Shown in pieces: positions 11,950 through 25,400 of a stretch of 64,000 nucleotides of DNA (its first letter is position 1; the number at the start of each line of letters is the position of its first letter). The position numbers and the translations under genes are program-made. The notes under the pieces are model-generated. The model ran no database searches. It was not told where the DNA came from and saw only the letters and a program-made list of their open reading frames with translations. Source of the DNA: Paulownia fortunei (Eukaryota > Streptophyta > Magnoliopsida > Lamiales > Paulowniaceae). Location: assembly GCA_019321725.1 (NCBI GenBank), contig CM033124.1, positions 9,734,001 through 9,798,000 of the forward strand, in the 5' to 3' direction.

Positions 11950-14860
11950 AACTAACTAGCACAAAATTTGTTCTTAAAAACTCAAGTGATTGTTTTGTTT
12001 GAAGATAAATTTTTCTCTTGATGACTTAAAGACTTAGTCTCTACTAAAAGCTAAAGTCATGCTAAGTTTCAATAGAGTTGCCTTAGTAGAAAAACCACTT
12101 CAGATCTTCTGTTCTATTCTAGTGTTGCATCTTGTATTGCAATTTATAAATACACACTATGCATATAAATTATTTTTTTAATTATATATTAGGATAAATC
12201 ATATACACTCAGCGTGTATCTATGAAATGCAATACTAATTTGGAATAGAAGATTCGAATTGCAGAAAAACATAATAAAGCTAAAGTTAGAACATATTACT
12301 AATTTGATATTACAAGTTGTTGAGTGATGAAAAAATCAAGTATTAATTGCATCAGTTCAGTAAGCTAATTGAAAGTAAAACATAGAAAAGTAAAGAACAT
12401 ATCTACATTCAGTTCAGTTATACAAACTCGAACTCCCATCCTCTTTCAATTAGTCTTCACAAGACTTGATTGATGTAAGTCCCCTACACAAGAATCGACT
12501 TCTAAATGTTAGCCTACATAAGACTCAATTCTATTTTTATGTTTTATACAAACAATGTATGACACACTTAGCTAAAACTCTTGGCTGAAACTAATGATTA
12601 TGCTAAGTGCAATGCAGTAGACTAATCTAGGACTTAGAGTTTTTATTTTGAAAATATTTGTGATTTCTCAACATAACATCTCCCTTGAATATCTTCAAAT
12701 TGAACTTTGGCTCCTATTTATAGACTCTTAAGAATTTTCTCCCATTATAGTTTTTGCTTCAAATCTATTTGTTTGTTTGCGTACTTAGCTTCCATACGTC
12801 TGATAGTTCGCATAGTCCTTTTCTTTCTAGTACTAGTTGTTATTCCTTGCATAAATTTTATTCATTTTTCTTAGATTTTTGTTATGCTTACCAATACTAT
12901 GATAGTTGTAAATACTGCTTCATGGTAATTCACACATATCCTCATTCTGTTTGAAATTTAACCTGGCCAAACCCTTCTCATCTATCTTAAACTACTGCTA
13001 ATGTGTCCTTGAAACAACCTTGACTTGTTTTGAGCATAATGAAACTTAGAATCTCTAAATTATCTAGCTTTAGTCTTCTACTATGTTCTGATATGCTCTT
13101 CTGCTCTGATCTACTCTTTTGCTCCGTTGCTCTGAAAATAGTAGTTACAATATTTCTTATCAAATAGAAAAATTACATAAATTCTGGGGGTCCTAGACCT
13201 TCTTCTATTCATCATCAGACTTTATACAATATAAATCTGACAAATTGGATTAGTAATACATATATTTCATGGTAATGATTTGTTATGTACTAGCCTTGCG
13301 AGGTGTAACACTACTAGGTAATACATTGAGAATGGTGGTAGTTGGTTTGTGTTGGATTGTTGGGGACCAATTAAATGGGGGCCGTGACTTGAGATCTGTG
13401 ACTGATTGGAGTCTTTCATGTATCACTATGAGAAAAAAAAAGTTATCCTGAAGTCAGGTTGTGCAATATCTAATTGTTATGTTTAAATAAATTAAAAACG
13501 GAGAGCTGGACATAAAATACCTAATTGTATAGCTTATATGGAATACAAGTTGGATATAACATGCTGGATTGCCTTAATTTGATAGGTATCTTGAAGTTTC
13601 TAAGTTTGTGATATTGTCTTCATGTTGGCATTATCGTTTTTACAGAAGCTCAAGTTTTTTTATTTTTAATTTATAATTAAAGCCACTCAAGTCAAGAATC
13701 AAGATAGAGGATTTTGCATGGACCCTATTAGGATCATACTATTACAAACGATCTATTAAAAACAACATAAAAGTCTAATGTTTTGCTTATTTTATTTCTC
13801 ATTTGAAGAATGATTGTCACATGTTGCAATGATCTAACAATAGGATGAGTACATACCCAATGTCTTAATGTGTTGCAACTTAGTTGGAACCAATGCATTT
13901 TTAGTAGTGGTCCATTTATTTTAATTCAATTTTGGTTTTATTTTTAATTTTCTACATTATGTATTAGAGATTTTTGATTGTAATGTTTTTAATTATTTTA
14001 TTTGATTCTTAATTATATACTATAATGAATTGACATTTTGAGAAAACATCTTGTACGTTGTCATACATGAAAATGGTTCCAACACGTATCTGATATGATA
14101 TATGATGTAACAAGAAAAATTTTGACTCGACACCAACACGATAATGATAATGCACCAACATAACACACGATACAATGGTGTGTCTGATATTTTTTGGATA
14201 TAACTGAGTAATTATTTTTAAAGTTTAGAGGTTATAAAAAATTAATAAAAAATTCAAAATTATTGAAAAAATAACTAAAAAATATTGTGTTCATTAAAAT
14301 TCACTTTTTCTCTACTTTTTATAGTTAGACTTTTTTCTTTCTTTTCAGGTGTCCACATGGCATATTAGTAGAATATGAATATCTTTTGCTTTATAAATCT
14401 TTATAAAATATATACATATTACATATGTACATAAATTTATATAATATATATGTATATTGTTAAAACCAAGCGATGTGTCATGTTATTTCTTGTTGTTATC
14501 GCCATATCCGTATCCATATATTATAAATTACCTCGAATTAAAAAAATAATAAAATATTGGTAGTTTTAAAACAAACACAAAATTCTACCAATAATTATCA
14601 TTTTGTAAAATACTACTAATTACATCTATAATACCTGCAAATTTTACACTATTGCCATGTTAAAAACCAAGTAATATAATTTGACATTCCTACTTAATAT
14701 TTTCTTAAATCTAAACATATTTTTAAATTTATAAATAAAATATAACTAAAGACTTATATACTTAGTTTTGGAATATTATTTCAATTACTTGACTTTTAAT
14801 TTGGGAATTGAAAAAAAGATGAACAATTGTAGAAACACCGAGTAAAAAGCAGCCGCGGAC
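11950..14860. other. Gene-free intergenic DNA
   Basis: No gene is supported. The part just upstream of the copia gag (about 12100-13200) could include that element's 5' LTR, but I found neither a primer binding site nor a second LTR to prove it. From 13500 on the sequence is AT-rich without recognisable structure. Confidence 0.45.
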
Positions 14861-15204
14861 TCAGTGCCTCCACTCAACCGTCTCAAGTCCCCAAAGCGAT
14901 GTGTGTGTGTGTGAGAGAGAGAGAGATTTGGAAATGACTGATTGGCGCTATTCGTTTAGGCAAATTCATCTTTGTTTCAGTGGGCTTTGAAAACCTGATT
15001 TTAATATGATGAAAGTCCAGATCCAGATCCAGATCCCGAGCCCAAATAAATTAATTCGACTTTATTCTGGCAATGAGGGCCCAAGCCCAATTAAAACTCC
15101 ACCTATTTGACCCATCCCACCCCAGGGGGTTCTCTCCCTGTCTCTACTGCTGCTAACCCCTAAGCACTCAACTTTTGCAAGGTCGCCAGATTACCATACG
15201 CCAG
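14861..15204 (+). promoter_or_regulatory. Probable promoter and first 5' UTR exon of the P5A ATPase gene
   Basis: The composition turns GC-richer here, with a (TG)n(AG)n microsatellite at about 14900-14926 and CT-rich stretches typical of plant leader sequences. CCAG followed by GTGCGATC at 15205 is a plausible splice donor for a leader intron ending at the AG at 16461-16462, which lies 33 bases before the start codon. The transcription start was not located, and a second possible donor lies near 15502. Confidence 0.4.
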
Positions 15205-16462
15205 GTGCGATCTCTCTTTCTCTCTCTTTCTCTCGCATACACAAATGTATACATACTTGAAACCCTTTAAGTTTTTTGTGAGTCTTTGATGGACATAATC
15301 CACTTTGGTTATATCTGTTTTGAATTAATTCTGAATTGAGTTGTGTAAATTGGGCTTTTTAGATAGAATTTTGGGGATTTTGGTACAATATGGGATACGA
15401 TTAATTCAAGGTATTAAGGGGATTACGTACTACAGAATAAGGTTTGCGCCCCCCCTCCCCTACCTCTCACATCTGACATTCTAGGCGTCCCTCAGCAACA
15501 GGTTTGCCTGATTCCTTCTCTTTCTATCTCTTGATCTCTCTCTCTTCTCTTGACATAATTTTTGCTTTCACTCTCTAGTTTTTGCTTTTCTTGTGTGTCT
15601 CTGTTTAAATTTATGTGATTTGTGCATTTCTTGATCTTTTTGATGGCGAGTTTTTTCTTCTTTAAATTATTGTTATGAATTTTCATTTTACTTTGTTTTA
15701 TTGCGGATAGAAAATGGAAACAATATATTTATATATATGAATATGTATGTATATTTAAGAAAATCAATTTACTTTTTTGTTTTTGGCTAGTTTAACGGGA
15801 TTTTAAATTTATAGATTTACATTTATTAAAGTTATTCTTTATTTAGGCTTAAATTCATTTCTTGATTTTTTACATGTATCTTGTGAGGACAAGTGGATGA
15901 AGGGTTATTAACGAATGGATCAAGAACCACATAAAATGAACTAGTACTTAATTTTTTTATTGGGTTTATTTGGAATTGAATTTACTAACATCGGACCAGT
16001 AAGATTCTTTATTTCAAAATCTTCGGATTGGCTATGATAAACTCAGGAATCGATATTTTTTAAAGTGAATTGACCCAAGAAAAATTGAATTACTAGAAGC
16101 AATGTGTGCTGAATTTCTCTTTTTTTTTTGTAATTCAATAGTTCCCTTCATTACGAGATAGAAGAGAAGAATTTTTTTTTTTTCAAATTTGCAACTCCAA
16201 AAAGGTCACAGTTGCTTCAAATATAACAATTTCGATACATAAATTATTGGTAAATAAAAGGATTTTTTTTTTTGTTTTCTAAGTCTTGTTTTCCATGGTC
16301 GCTGATGAATGAAGAAAAAAGATGGAAATTCGGACGAATTAGACCTCCCTTTTCCAAATTGCAAATTGAAATGAAAAATCTGCTTGAATTTTTGTACTAA
16401 GAATTCCTACAAGAAGTTCCATTTATTGCTCCTTACTTTTTTCATCCTCTTGGAAATTGCAG
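15205..16462 (+). other. Probable intron in the 5' UTR of the P5A ATPase gene
   Basis: This 1.26 kb stretch is T-rich, starts with GT, ends with TTGCAG and precedes the start codon by 33 bases. Many plant housekeeping genes have such leader introns. It contains CT-rich microsatellites (15210-15235, 15510-15550) and no recognised gene. Confidence 0.4.
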
Positions 16463-16495
16463 ATAATTTGTTGTTGAACCAACAGAAGAAGCGAG

Positions 16496-19400
16496 ATGTC
16501 AAGGTTTCATGTTGGTGGGAAAGTGGTAGATACTGTTGATTTATTACGAAAGAGGCATTGGGCATGGCGATTGGATATGTGGCCTTTCACGATTCTCTAT
16601 GGAGTGTGGTTGGCAGCTGTAGTCCCTAGCCTGGATTTCGGGGATGCCTCAATAGTTTTGGGCAGCATTCTGGCATTTCATGTTCTGGTTTTTCTGTTCA
16701 CCGTTTGGGCTGTGGACTTTAAATGCTTTGTACAGTACTCTAAGGTTCATTTTTCGTGCCTCACCATGCTTTTTGCTCACTATTTTGTCATGCTTTTTTG
16801 CTTTAGATCTTATTTGTATTTTTTTTCTTTTTTAAGTCTTACTAGAATTTTGGTTGTACGCTTAAGAGAAAAGTGGTTGAGAGTTTGCAAGTTATTATGA
16901 GCAACAAATATGTGAACGAAGATGTTCTATAGATGTTGGATTGGATGATTGAGTTATATATTTTTCCCTGCCTGCAAAATAAGTATATTATTTTTATTTT
17001 ATTTTGATGGTTTCTTTAGGAAATTGACACTGCGACATACTTTTGACGGTCATCAAATAATGAAATCATTTAAAATTGACCTTGATTCGTTTTTGGTTTC
17101 TTGTCTATCTTAATTGATTTTTAAGCAAATCTGGCTTTGAGTTCTAATTTTGTTACTTGGTATTTATTGCATATGTTAGCAGGATCTGTATACTAGTTGA
17201 GGTATCTTTATCTGGGCAGTAGCTTTTGTGGAAACTACTATGCTCTTGTTAAAATGAGTTGAGAAAGGTCGACAGACAATTGAGTTTTGGGTGTATTGCA
17301 ATAAACTCCTACTCACTCTTTGTATGGTTTAATGGGATGGTTTGAATTCCATGGGTGTGAATTGAGGGTAGTTAATGAAACATTTGATGCAGGGAACAAG
17401 TCCTATTTGGGGGAAAAAAAAGGTTGTGCTAATAGTCATGCTATAGGTCACATAATCCTTCGGTAGTTGCTGCACTCCAACTAATGGAGTGCGAGTCATG
17501 GCTCGCTCCAAGAAGCACTGAATGTCGCTTAGTCGCATTTAACTAATGGTTAGTTGTCTGCAACATACTTCTCTTGCAGTGGTGGCTCTCTGTAGAGATT
17601 TTCTCCTGTTGTCAAAGTTGCTGACTGGGTTGTAGGTTCATTGGGAGAAAGAATGACATGATTTATATGGTTGGCAGGAATGATTTATATGGTTGGCAGG
17701 AATGATTGAAGGAAAAACAAGAAGAGGGAAGTCAATTAGCTAGAGAAGAAGATAGTGGGTAAGAGAGGAAAGGTGGGAGAGTGGCTGTGAAGACTGAATG
17801 AATGAAGTGGATGAGTATACAGATGAGGGTTTGCTTCCTTTGAATTTTTATATCATTCGTATCTTTTTTTTCCATCTTTTTAATGATGTAAAAATAAAGT
17901 GAGGGCATGGCAATTCAAACTGTGGGAATCTGACTAAAAAAGAGTAACTTCGAACCACTTGATTTATTACATTTTTGTAATATTTTTGGTAAGTTTAGTG
18001 ACATAAAGTAAATTTGTTTTTCAAAACATGCTCTGAGCTGCTCGAGTTCTATCTAAATTTTTATTTTTTTTTCTGCTCCTGCCCTTATTTATGACTTAGG
18101 TCGTGCTTCAGTTCTATATATTGTTACTAATTTCGCAAGATAGTCAAGATATCTTGCAATTATGTCTTTTGTAATTAGTTGAGATTATGGATACAAAACA
18201 TATTTGCTACATTAGATGAATATCTTTTTGGATTCTACTGGTTGCTGAGAGTATTCAACTGTGCAGAAATAATTTGCTTGAATTTTAGACCTCAAAAAAT
18301 TTTGAATCGGGAATGAGGAGGAATTTTAGCAATTGGAGGACTATGCTGACTGCATGTATGTTGATCAATTATAGAAGAACTATGTTGTACTTGAACGATT
18401 CAATCACAATCAATATGAACTCAAAGTTGTAGAATATGTTAATCATTCCTCTATATTTTCAATTTAGTTTCTCTTTAAGGCTCTCCCTTTATTGTACTTC
18501 ATCAAACTTGTGCATTGATTTTTGTAAAATCATTTTGATCTATTTTTTTTGTGCCATGGATCAAATTGAGTTTTATCTATTCTATGTGTATGTGGTTGTC
18601 TCATCATTTTTATCCCAAAAAAACAATGCTGAAGGCTAAGACCCACTCGATGAATGTGCACAAACTATATAGGCCCACTCGATGAATGTGCATAAATCAT
18701 ATATGTTGTAAACTCATCTAATAGAGAATTATATTGAAATAGAATTTTTACATATAAAACAAATGTGCAATCGTTTTTAAAGATTATAAGGTTTTTATCT
18801 TTTAGAAAAATTAGGCCGTTTGCTTGGGCTAGTTATATTGTACATATCTAGAGATGAGAGATTAAAATTAAGTTTGAAAGTCGTCTTCAACTATATGAAT
18901 GGTGTAGGTATATAATCTGTATTATGTTTTATATACTAAATGAAGAACAAAACTTCTATCATCTTCGGGAAAAGTTGGTAGCTTTTTCTTAGGATTTATA
19001 TATGAAATACCAGTAAAGGTTAGAGACCTAAAAGTTCAATTGCTATGGTTGTCTCCTATAATCTAAGGAGTCTAGATTTCTCATCTATTGACTATTATGA
19101 AAAATAATTAAGGAATTTTTCTATATTAACTGTTTTGGAACGGGAACATTATTCTTGGATGTGTCATAAAGGAAATGAGATTATTGAATCATGTATGATG
19201 GTTATATCATCCATACAAGGTGACCTTTTGTTGTACATTAATAAGTCTGTACCTCTGTGAGTTTCTAAATATGCATGCTTTACTGTTTCTAGTTATACTT
19301 GTCTGACTGAGTGTTGTGTATAAAAAAGAGTGTTCTAGAAGCTGTAATTCGGGCTAACCTGTCTCATCAAAAGCTAAAATCCCTCTCCAAGCTCTTTCTC

Positions 19401-22400
19401 TTACATTGACTTGCTTGTTACTTTTGGTTGAAATAATAGTATTCTGCTTTAATTTTCTTATCCTGGATTTCTAATGTCTTTTGAATGATATATGGCAGGT
19501 TAATGATATTCACCGTGCAGATGCATGCAAAATTACTCCAGCTAAATTTTCTGGCTCCAAAGAAGTTGTGCCCCTTCACTTTCGGAAGGTTGGGCACCTG
19601 ATTCTGCCTCTCTCGAATGTTTTGCATGTTCCTATGGGGCTTCAAACCCATGTTGACTATTTACTTTCTTGAATCATATCCCTTTTGCTGGTTGTGTGTA
19701 TTTGATAAATGTAAAGTTGAACACTTATGGTGTGAGATCAGTTAGATCATACTAATTTGCTGTGTAACAAGTCTGGTATTTGTCTCATCTAATTTTGTAA
19801 ATAGGTCCATTATTGAACAAAATTTTGTCAAATGAGCTGGCAACAAATGTGATGAATGCAAGCATGTCTGTTTCCTTCCTTGTGTGCATTGAAAATGGGG
19901 TTACTTATCCATTGTGCTTGATGGCTTTTACAATGAGTTTGCAAAGATTTGACAGATGTTAAATGCTTTGAAAGCATTTGTTTAAACAGCAAGGAGGTAA
20001 TATTAACAGTAAATGTGGGTTCTTTTCCATCTTCTAGAGTTGGCAAAATACTTGAAGCAAGGATTTGGAACCTAACACGATCTTGCACAAAGTGGTAATT
20101 TACACACGATCTTGGGTTTGTTGTTAAGCACAGTTTAAACTTGGGTAATGTGTAATAGATTCTCCTATCTGAAACTCAAGAATGGGCTTGTGAGGTACGC
20201 TTGTGGAGAAGAACATGCATTATTAATAAGGTTAGCATGAGTTTGTTTCCTAAATTTTAGATACATGTGTTAGGTGTGAAATTGCCGGGATACAGGACTT
20301 GACTACTATATATTACCTATATGTAAAAAATCTGCAGTCACATCAATTTGCTCCCAGTTTTTACTAGTAATACAATGTTTTTCTGTGCAGCAATAAAATC
20401 AAGACTTCAAGCTTGTTATTGAGAATTGTTTCATTTGTTTGTTTTAAGTTTCCAACTTGCAGGGAGATCTTTCTTCAGTAACTTTACTCTCTGTGAAAGA
20501 TTATTTATCCCACTTATTATCATTCTTTCCTCCTAATTCTAACCAGTTTGTTTAATATTCTTTAGTTGGCAGCTTCTTCTACATCGCTCGATACGGAAGA
20601 AATCTACTTTGATTTCAGGAAGCAACGATTTATTTACTCGAATGAGGAAAATACCTTTTGTAAACTCCCTTATCCGTCCAAGGAAACAATTGGGTATTAT
20701 CTCAAGAATACTGGTTATGGTACAGAAGCTAAAATTCTGGCCGCTACTGAGAAATGGGGAAGGAATGTGTAAGTCTCTCCCATCTACTTTGCAATTATTT
20801 CAAACTTATTTTTTGTTACATCTGAGATTGATGGTGTTAGAAAGGTATATTAGAATTCACATATTTGCAAGAAACAGTATGCTCGAGTTTTATCGACTTT
20901 TCTTTTTTAGTCTTTTTCACTATATTTGTAGACATGTTGGATTTCACAAAACTTGTTACATGGTTTTTGATATTAAAAATAAATTTTATTAAGATAGAAA
21001 GAGAGATTACAAGGAAGAGGACAAGAAGTCCCCAAAAATACAAGTCTCCCAAAGGTAGACCCCTAAGCAGACGAAATGCCTTTCACAAAACATAGTGCAT
21101 GATGTTGCAAATTCTGGATTAATTGAATTGGCTATAGTTTTACTTGTGCATTGATCATGTGGTTGTGGGTGGTGTCTTTGAGTGCATGACCCAATGCAGC
21201 TTCAACCTTTTGTGTGTGCATGAACATGCTACACGGTCATCTGAAATTGGAGTAATTGTCTGTAGTTTATATCTCACTGCAAAAACATTATTTAAATTAC
21301 ATGGTGGGACAATCAACATGGTTGTTCATTATCTGTATCTTTTTTATTTTGTATTCATTCTCCATGTGGTTTAGCACTGGTTTATTTGAAAGGAATATTC
21401 CTTGTGCATCCAAATCAGAGCTTTCCTTTGCTCATAAAATAGATCTTAATTATGCAGATTTGAATATCCTCAACCCACATTCCAAAGATTGATGAAAGAG
21501 CAATGCATCGAACCATTTTTTGTATTTCAGGTTTGTTGTAATCCCAACTTGCTTTTCATTTCTGCCTGATAAAATCTTTATTTTCAATTTATTGAGCCGT
21601 GCAATACTTGTCTTTATATTTTAACTTCTTCATTTAGTTGTCTTTTCTAATCTCTGGTGCTGCTCATTGTATTTAGGTTTTCTGTGTGGGCCTCTGGTGT
21701 TTGGATGAATATTGGTATTACAGTCTGTTCACTCTATTCATGCTGTTCATGTTTGAGTCAACAATGGCGAAAAGCCGTATGAAGACTCTATCTGAGCTTA
21801 GACGTGTAAAAGTGGATAGCCAGACTTTGATGGTGTATCGTTGTGGGAAGTATGTCATGCAAATCACAAATTCTTTTCTCCATTTTATATTTTACTGTGC
21901 TTTTATTTTGTTGATGCTTGCATATCCTTTATCTTTTTAATTGGATTTTAGGTGGGTTAAACTCTCTGGGACAGAACTTCTGCCTGGGGATGTTGTGTCT
22001 ATTGGGCGCTCTACTGGTCTGGATGGAGAAGACAAGTCCGTACCTGCTGACATGCTTATTTTAGCTGGAAGTGCTATTGTGAATGAAGCTATTCTGACTG
22101 GCGAGTCCACCCCGCAATGGAAGGTTCTTTTCTGCTTTTCTCATGATACTCTTACCTTTGTTTTTCTTTATTCTTCTATTCTAATAATTGTAGCACAGAG
22201 TGTCTAAGAACACGTACAATAGGAGTTAGCAGAGTTCATTCCCAAATGTGATCTTTGGTACTAGTCGCTCAGATAGCTAGGGCTAAACTAAATCAGTTTT
22301 TGAATCCTATGATAGTTTCTTCTTAAGAGTGGCCAATGTGTGGGTTGGATAGGACTTAAATTGGAGCAAAAAAAGCTAATTTAATATATGGATTTAGATG

Positions 22401-25400
22401 GGTTTTTATTGAATATGTATTTGACAGATCTACAGAGCCACCTCATTCTCTTTTTTCTTTCGAGTCAAGCACATAATGAAGCTCAAAATTTGGTTGAAAA
22501 TTCAATTGTCTACCAAGATAAAGGCAGGAATATGAGATTAGGGATGTCTTTGTTATATAATTTTTAAGTGTATTTATGTCATTCTATGACCTTTGCTAGG
22601 GCATTGTGGTTGATCTAAGTATCTCTTGGCAAATTTAATATTTTATAATTGATGTTATACTTAGTTGGGGTCAATTTTGGAATTGTAATGGATCTTTTTT
22701 CCATTCGCATTTATAGGATCTAACTTACAGGTTTCTCACTTTAAGAGTTTGCTCTAAATCCATTAGTTCTACTATTGGATGGGATCCATGGGTCTTCAAT
22801 CATGATTTGACCTTTAGTTCTTTGAGTCCTGGGGAATCAAGTGTAGCATAACAATTGCTTCTAACAACTCCACGCAGAAGAACTGTTTTCAGTAAGCATA
22901 GGATGCTTTTCGCAGGTAAAAAGGCTTTGATGACCAATAGCTTTAGTTAAGATTGGGAAAGAGAAGAATGGAAAAAAGTTGTTTCATTTGCTTTTAGGTT
23001 TACATTTCTAATAGCATCACAAGAAATTAGCATTATGACCTTTCTCTTGAAGTTTGGATAGGCTTTATGTCCCCGAAAAAGGAAAAAAAATGGAAGACTT
23101 GCAGATAATACTTCTCTCTCTTTTCTTCGAGATCCACCACCTTTCTGGAAATTTCCAATCTGAACACAAAATTTTGGGAAAACGTTTGTGACTGCTGGCC
23201 TATTTGTCAAAAAAGAAATATAGGATGCTATAATGAATTGATTGGTCAGTTGGATATTCGAGAGATTAAAACTCGTGCAATCAGAGAAGCATGACTTTTG
23301 AATTAAGTTATATAGTTCCTTTTATGGATAAAAATATGCACTAGCTGCACTCATGTTTATCAAGAACTATTTGTCAGAGAATACACGTGTATTTGAAGAG
23401 CGTGCGGGTGGGAACTATGCTTCAATTGAAACCTCTTTCGCATCGTGGCTACAGTTGTGACAGCATGATGTGATGAATAGAATAACACTAATGGGGGCTG
23501 ATACGAAGCACCTCCTTGGTTGCCATCTCAATCTATCAGGAAAAGTTACGCTGTCTATTTGCCCATATGATGACAGAATTTGAACACCAACTTTGGAATC
23601 ATAATTGGGGAAGGCTCATGGGCACACTACGGCGCAAAGGTGCCCTGGAGCCATGGCGCTCAGCTTGGCATGTGCCTTATCAAAGTGAGGCGAATAATTG
23701 CAAAAATAAATTATATATCTAGAATGTTAGTAGTTTTCAACAAAAATAAAACATAAGTAAAATTTGGCAAAGAAATTAAAATTCAACAATTTAGAAAATT
23801 AAAATTTCAACAATTTAGCAAATAAAATTCAGCAACACTGTAGTAATTTAGGAAATTTAGCAATTTTAGAAATTCAGCATTTTTTTAGCGAATTCAACAA
23901 TATTTCATCAATAATATTACCTATTTCAACAAGAATTTCAGTAATTTAAGCAAATATCAGCAATTTCAACACTTCATTAATTTCGGTAATAATTTCTGCA
24001 AAAAATAAGCGTAGATATCTCGGCAACTTATAAAAAGAAAGACTAGAAAACAGAAAATAGAAAGAAAACTAAAAATACTGAAAAAGAAAGAAAATAAAAA
24101 GAAGAAAACCAAAAATCTGGGGAAAGAAAAGATGAAGACGAAAACCGAAATTCAAGGAAAAAAAGGAAAATGAAGAAAGAAGAAAACTGAAAATCTGGGA
24201 AAAGAACGAAAAGAAAAAGAAGAGAGAAGAAGAAAGAAAGAAAGATATCTGGAAGAGGAAGAAGAACGCTGCGGCTGAATGCTTGAAGACTGAAAGCTAG
24301 GGTTTCTTTTTTTCTAAAAAAAATAAATATGACCTGTTGTGCCATTCTTCACAAAGGCGCGCCATGGGTGCGGCATGGCATCTCCAGAAAAGGTACCCAG
24401 GTGGCCATGGCGCACACGTTATTAAAGGGCAGTGCCATTCATGAAAAATGGCACTGGGCGTGCGCCATGTGCGCCTGTCACCGTCGTGCACACCATTGAT
24501 CACTATGTCCGGAATTAAGCTTGTGTAGAACACATTGCTCCAAAAAAAAAAAAAAAAAAAAAAACAATCACACCTTCTTGGCTGCAGTGGTACCCCAACC
24601 TTGTTCATCCCCAGGGTTTTGGTGATGCCCTAGGAAAAAACAGAGAGAAATTAGGTAGAGAGAGATGGTGTGGAGAGGGATATATTTTCCCTTGTACGTG
24701 CATGTGTGATGAAAATCAATCTCCCAAAAATAAAGAACAGAATCCCACTGAACGGTGGAGCCTATTTGGGTCTCGAGTTCAATCCAGACGCACGTACACG
24801 TACATTCTAATTCTGGAAATGAATTTGATGGATTACTTGGTAATGAGTGATCCAGTTGGGTGCTTCACCATTGCTCTCGAATTTGACTGGGATTTTTCTT
24901 GCTGTCTCCTAATTTCTTCCTAATTTGTTAATTAATCATTCCACCTTAATAACATCTTGTTGTTGGGGCCTTGGTAGAGCAATGGAAGATGTCTGTTTTG
25001 GAACCTGTATAAGAGAATTCAAATGCTGCTGTCTTTATGGTCTTTCTCTATGATGTTTGATACATCATGATTAGCTGAATTAGGTTTTTCTGGAAGAGAC
25101 AAGTAGCCATGATCCCATCTGCCCAACTTTAGTAGCTAAGGAGCTATTCCTTGAGCAGTTTCAAACGTTAGAGAGTGCAAGTCTGATATTTCAGTGAAAT
25201 CTGACAATAAGATGTGCCGCCAAAACGGAAGCACTTCTTCCCATATATCTTGGACCTAACTTTTCATATATTAACAGAGCTAAAATTTTGTTGTCAATCT
25301 TATGTTTGATTTCTTTTCATACATCTTTTACTTTACATGCATTGCTTTGGCTTTTCGTGGTTAACATGGCCATGTAAGTACAATTTTCGCTGCGTTCCCC

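Noticed and set aside
24043..24345. Phe/Ser-rich 100-codon frame on the - strand
   Set aside because: It is the complement of the purine-rich tract and reflects composition only.
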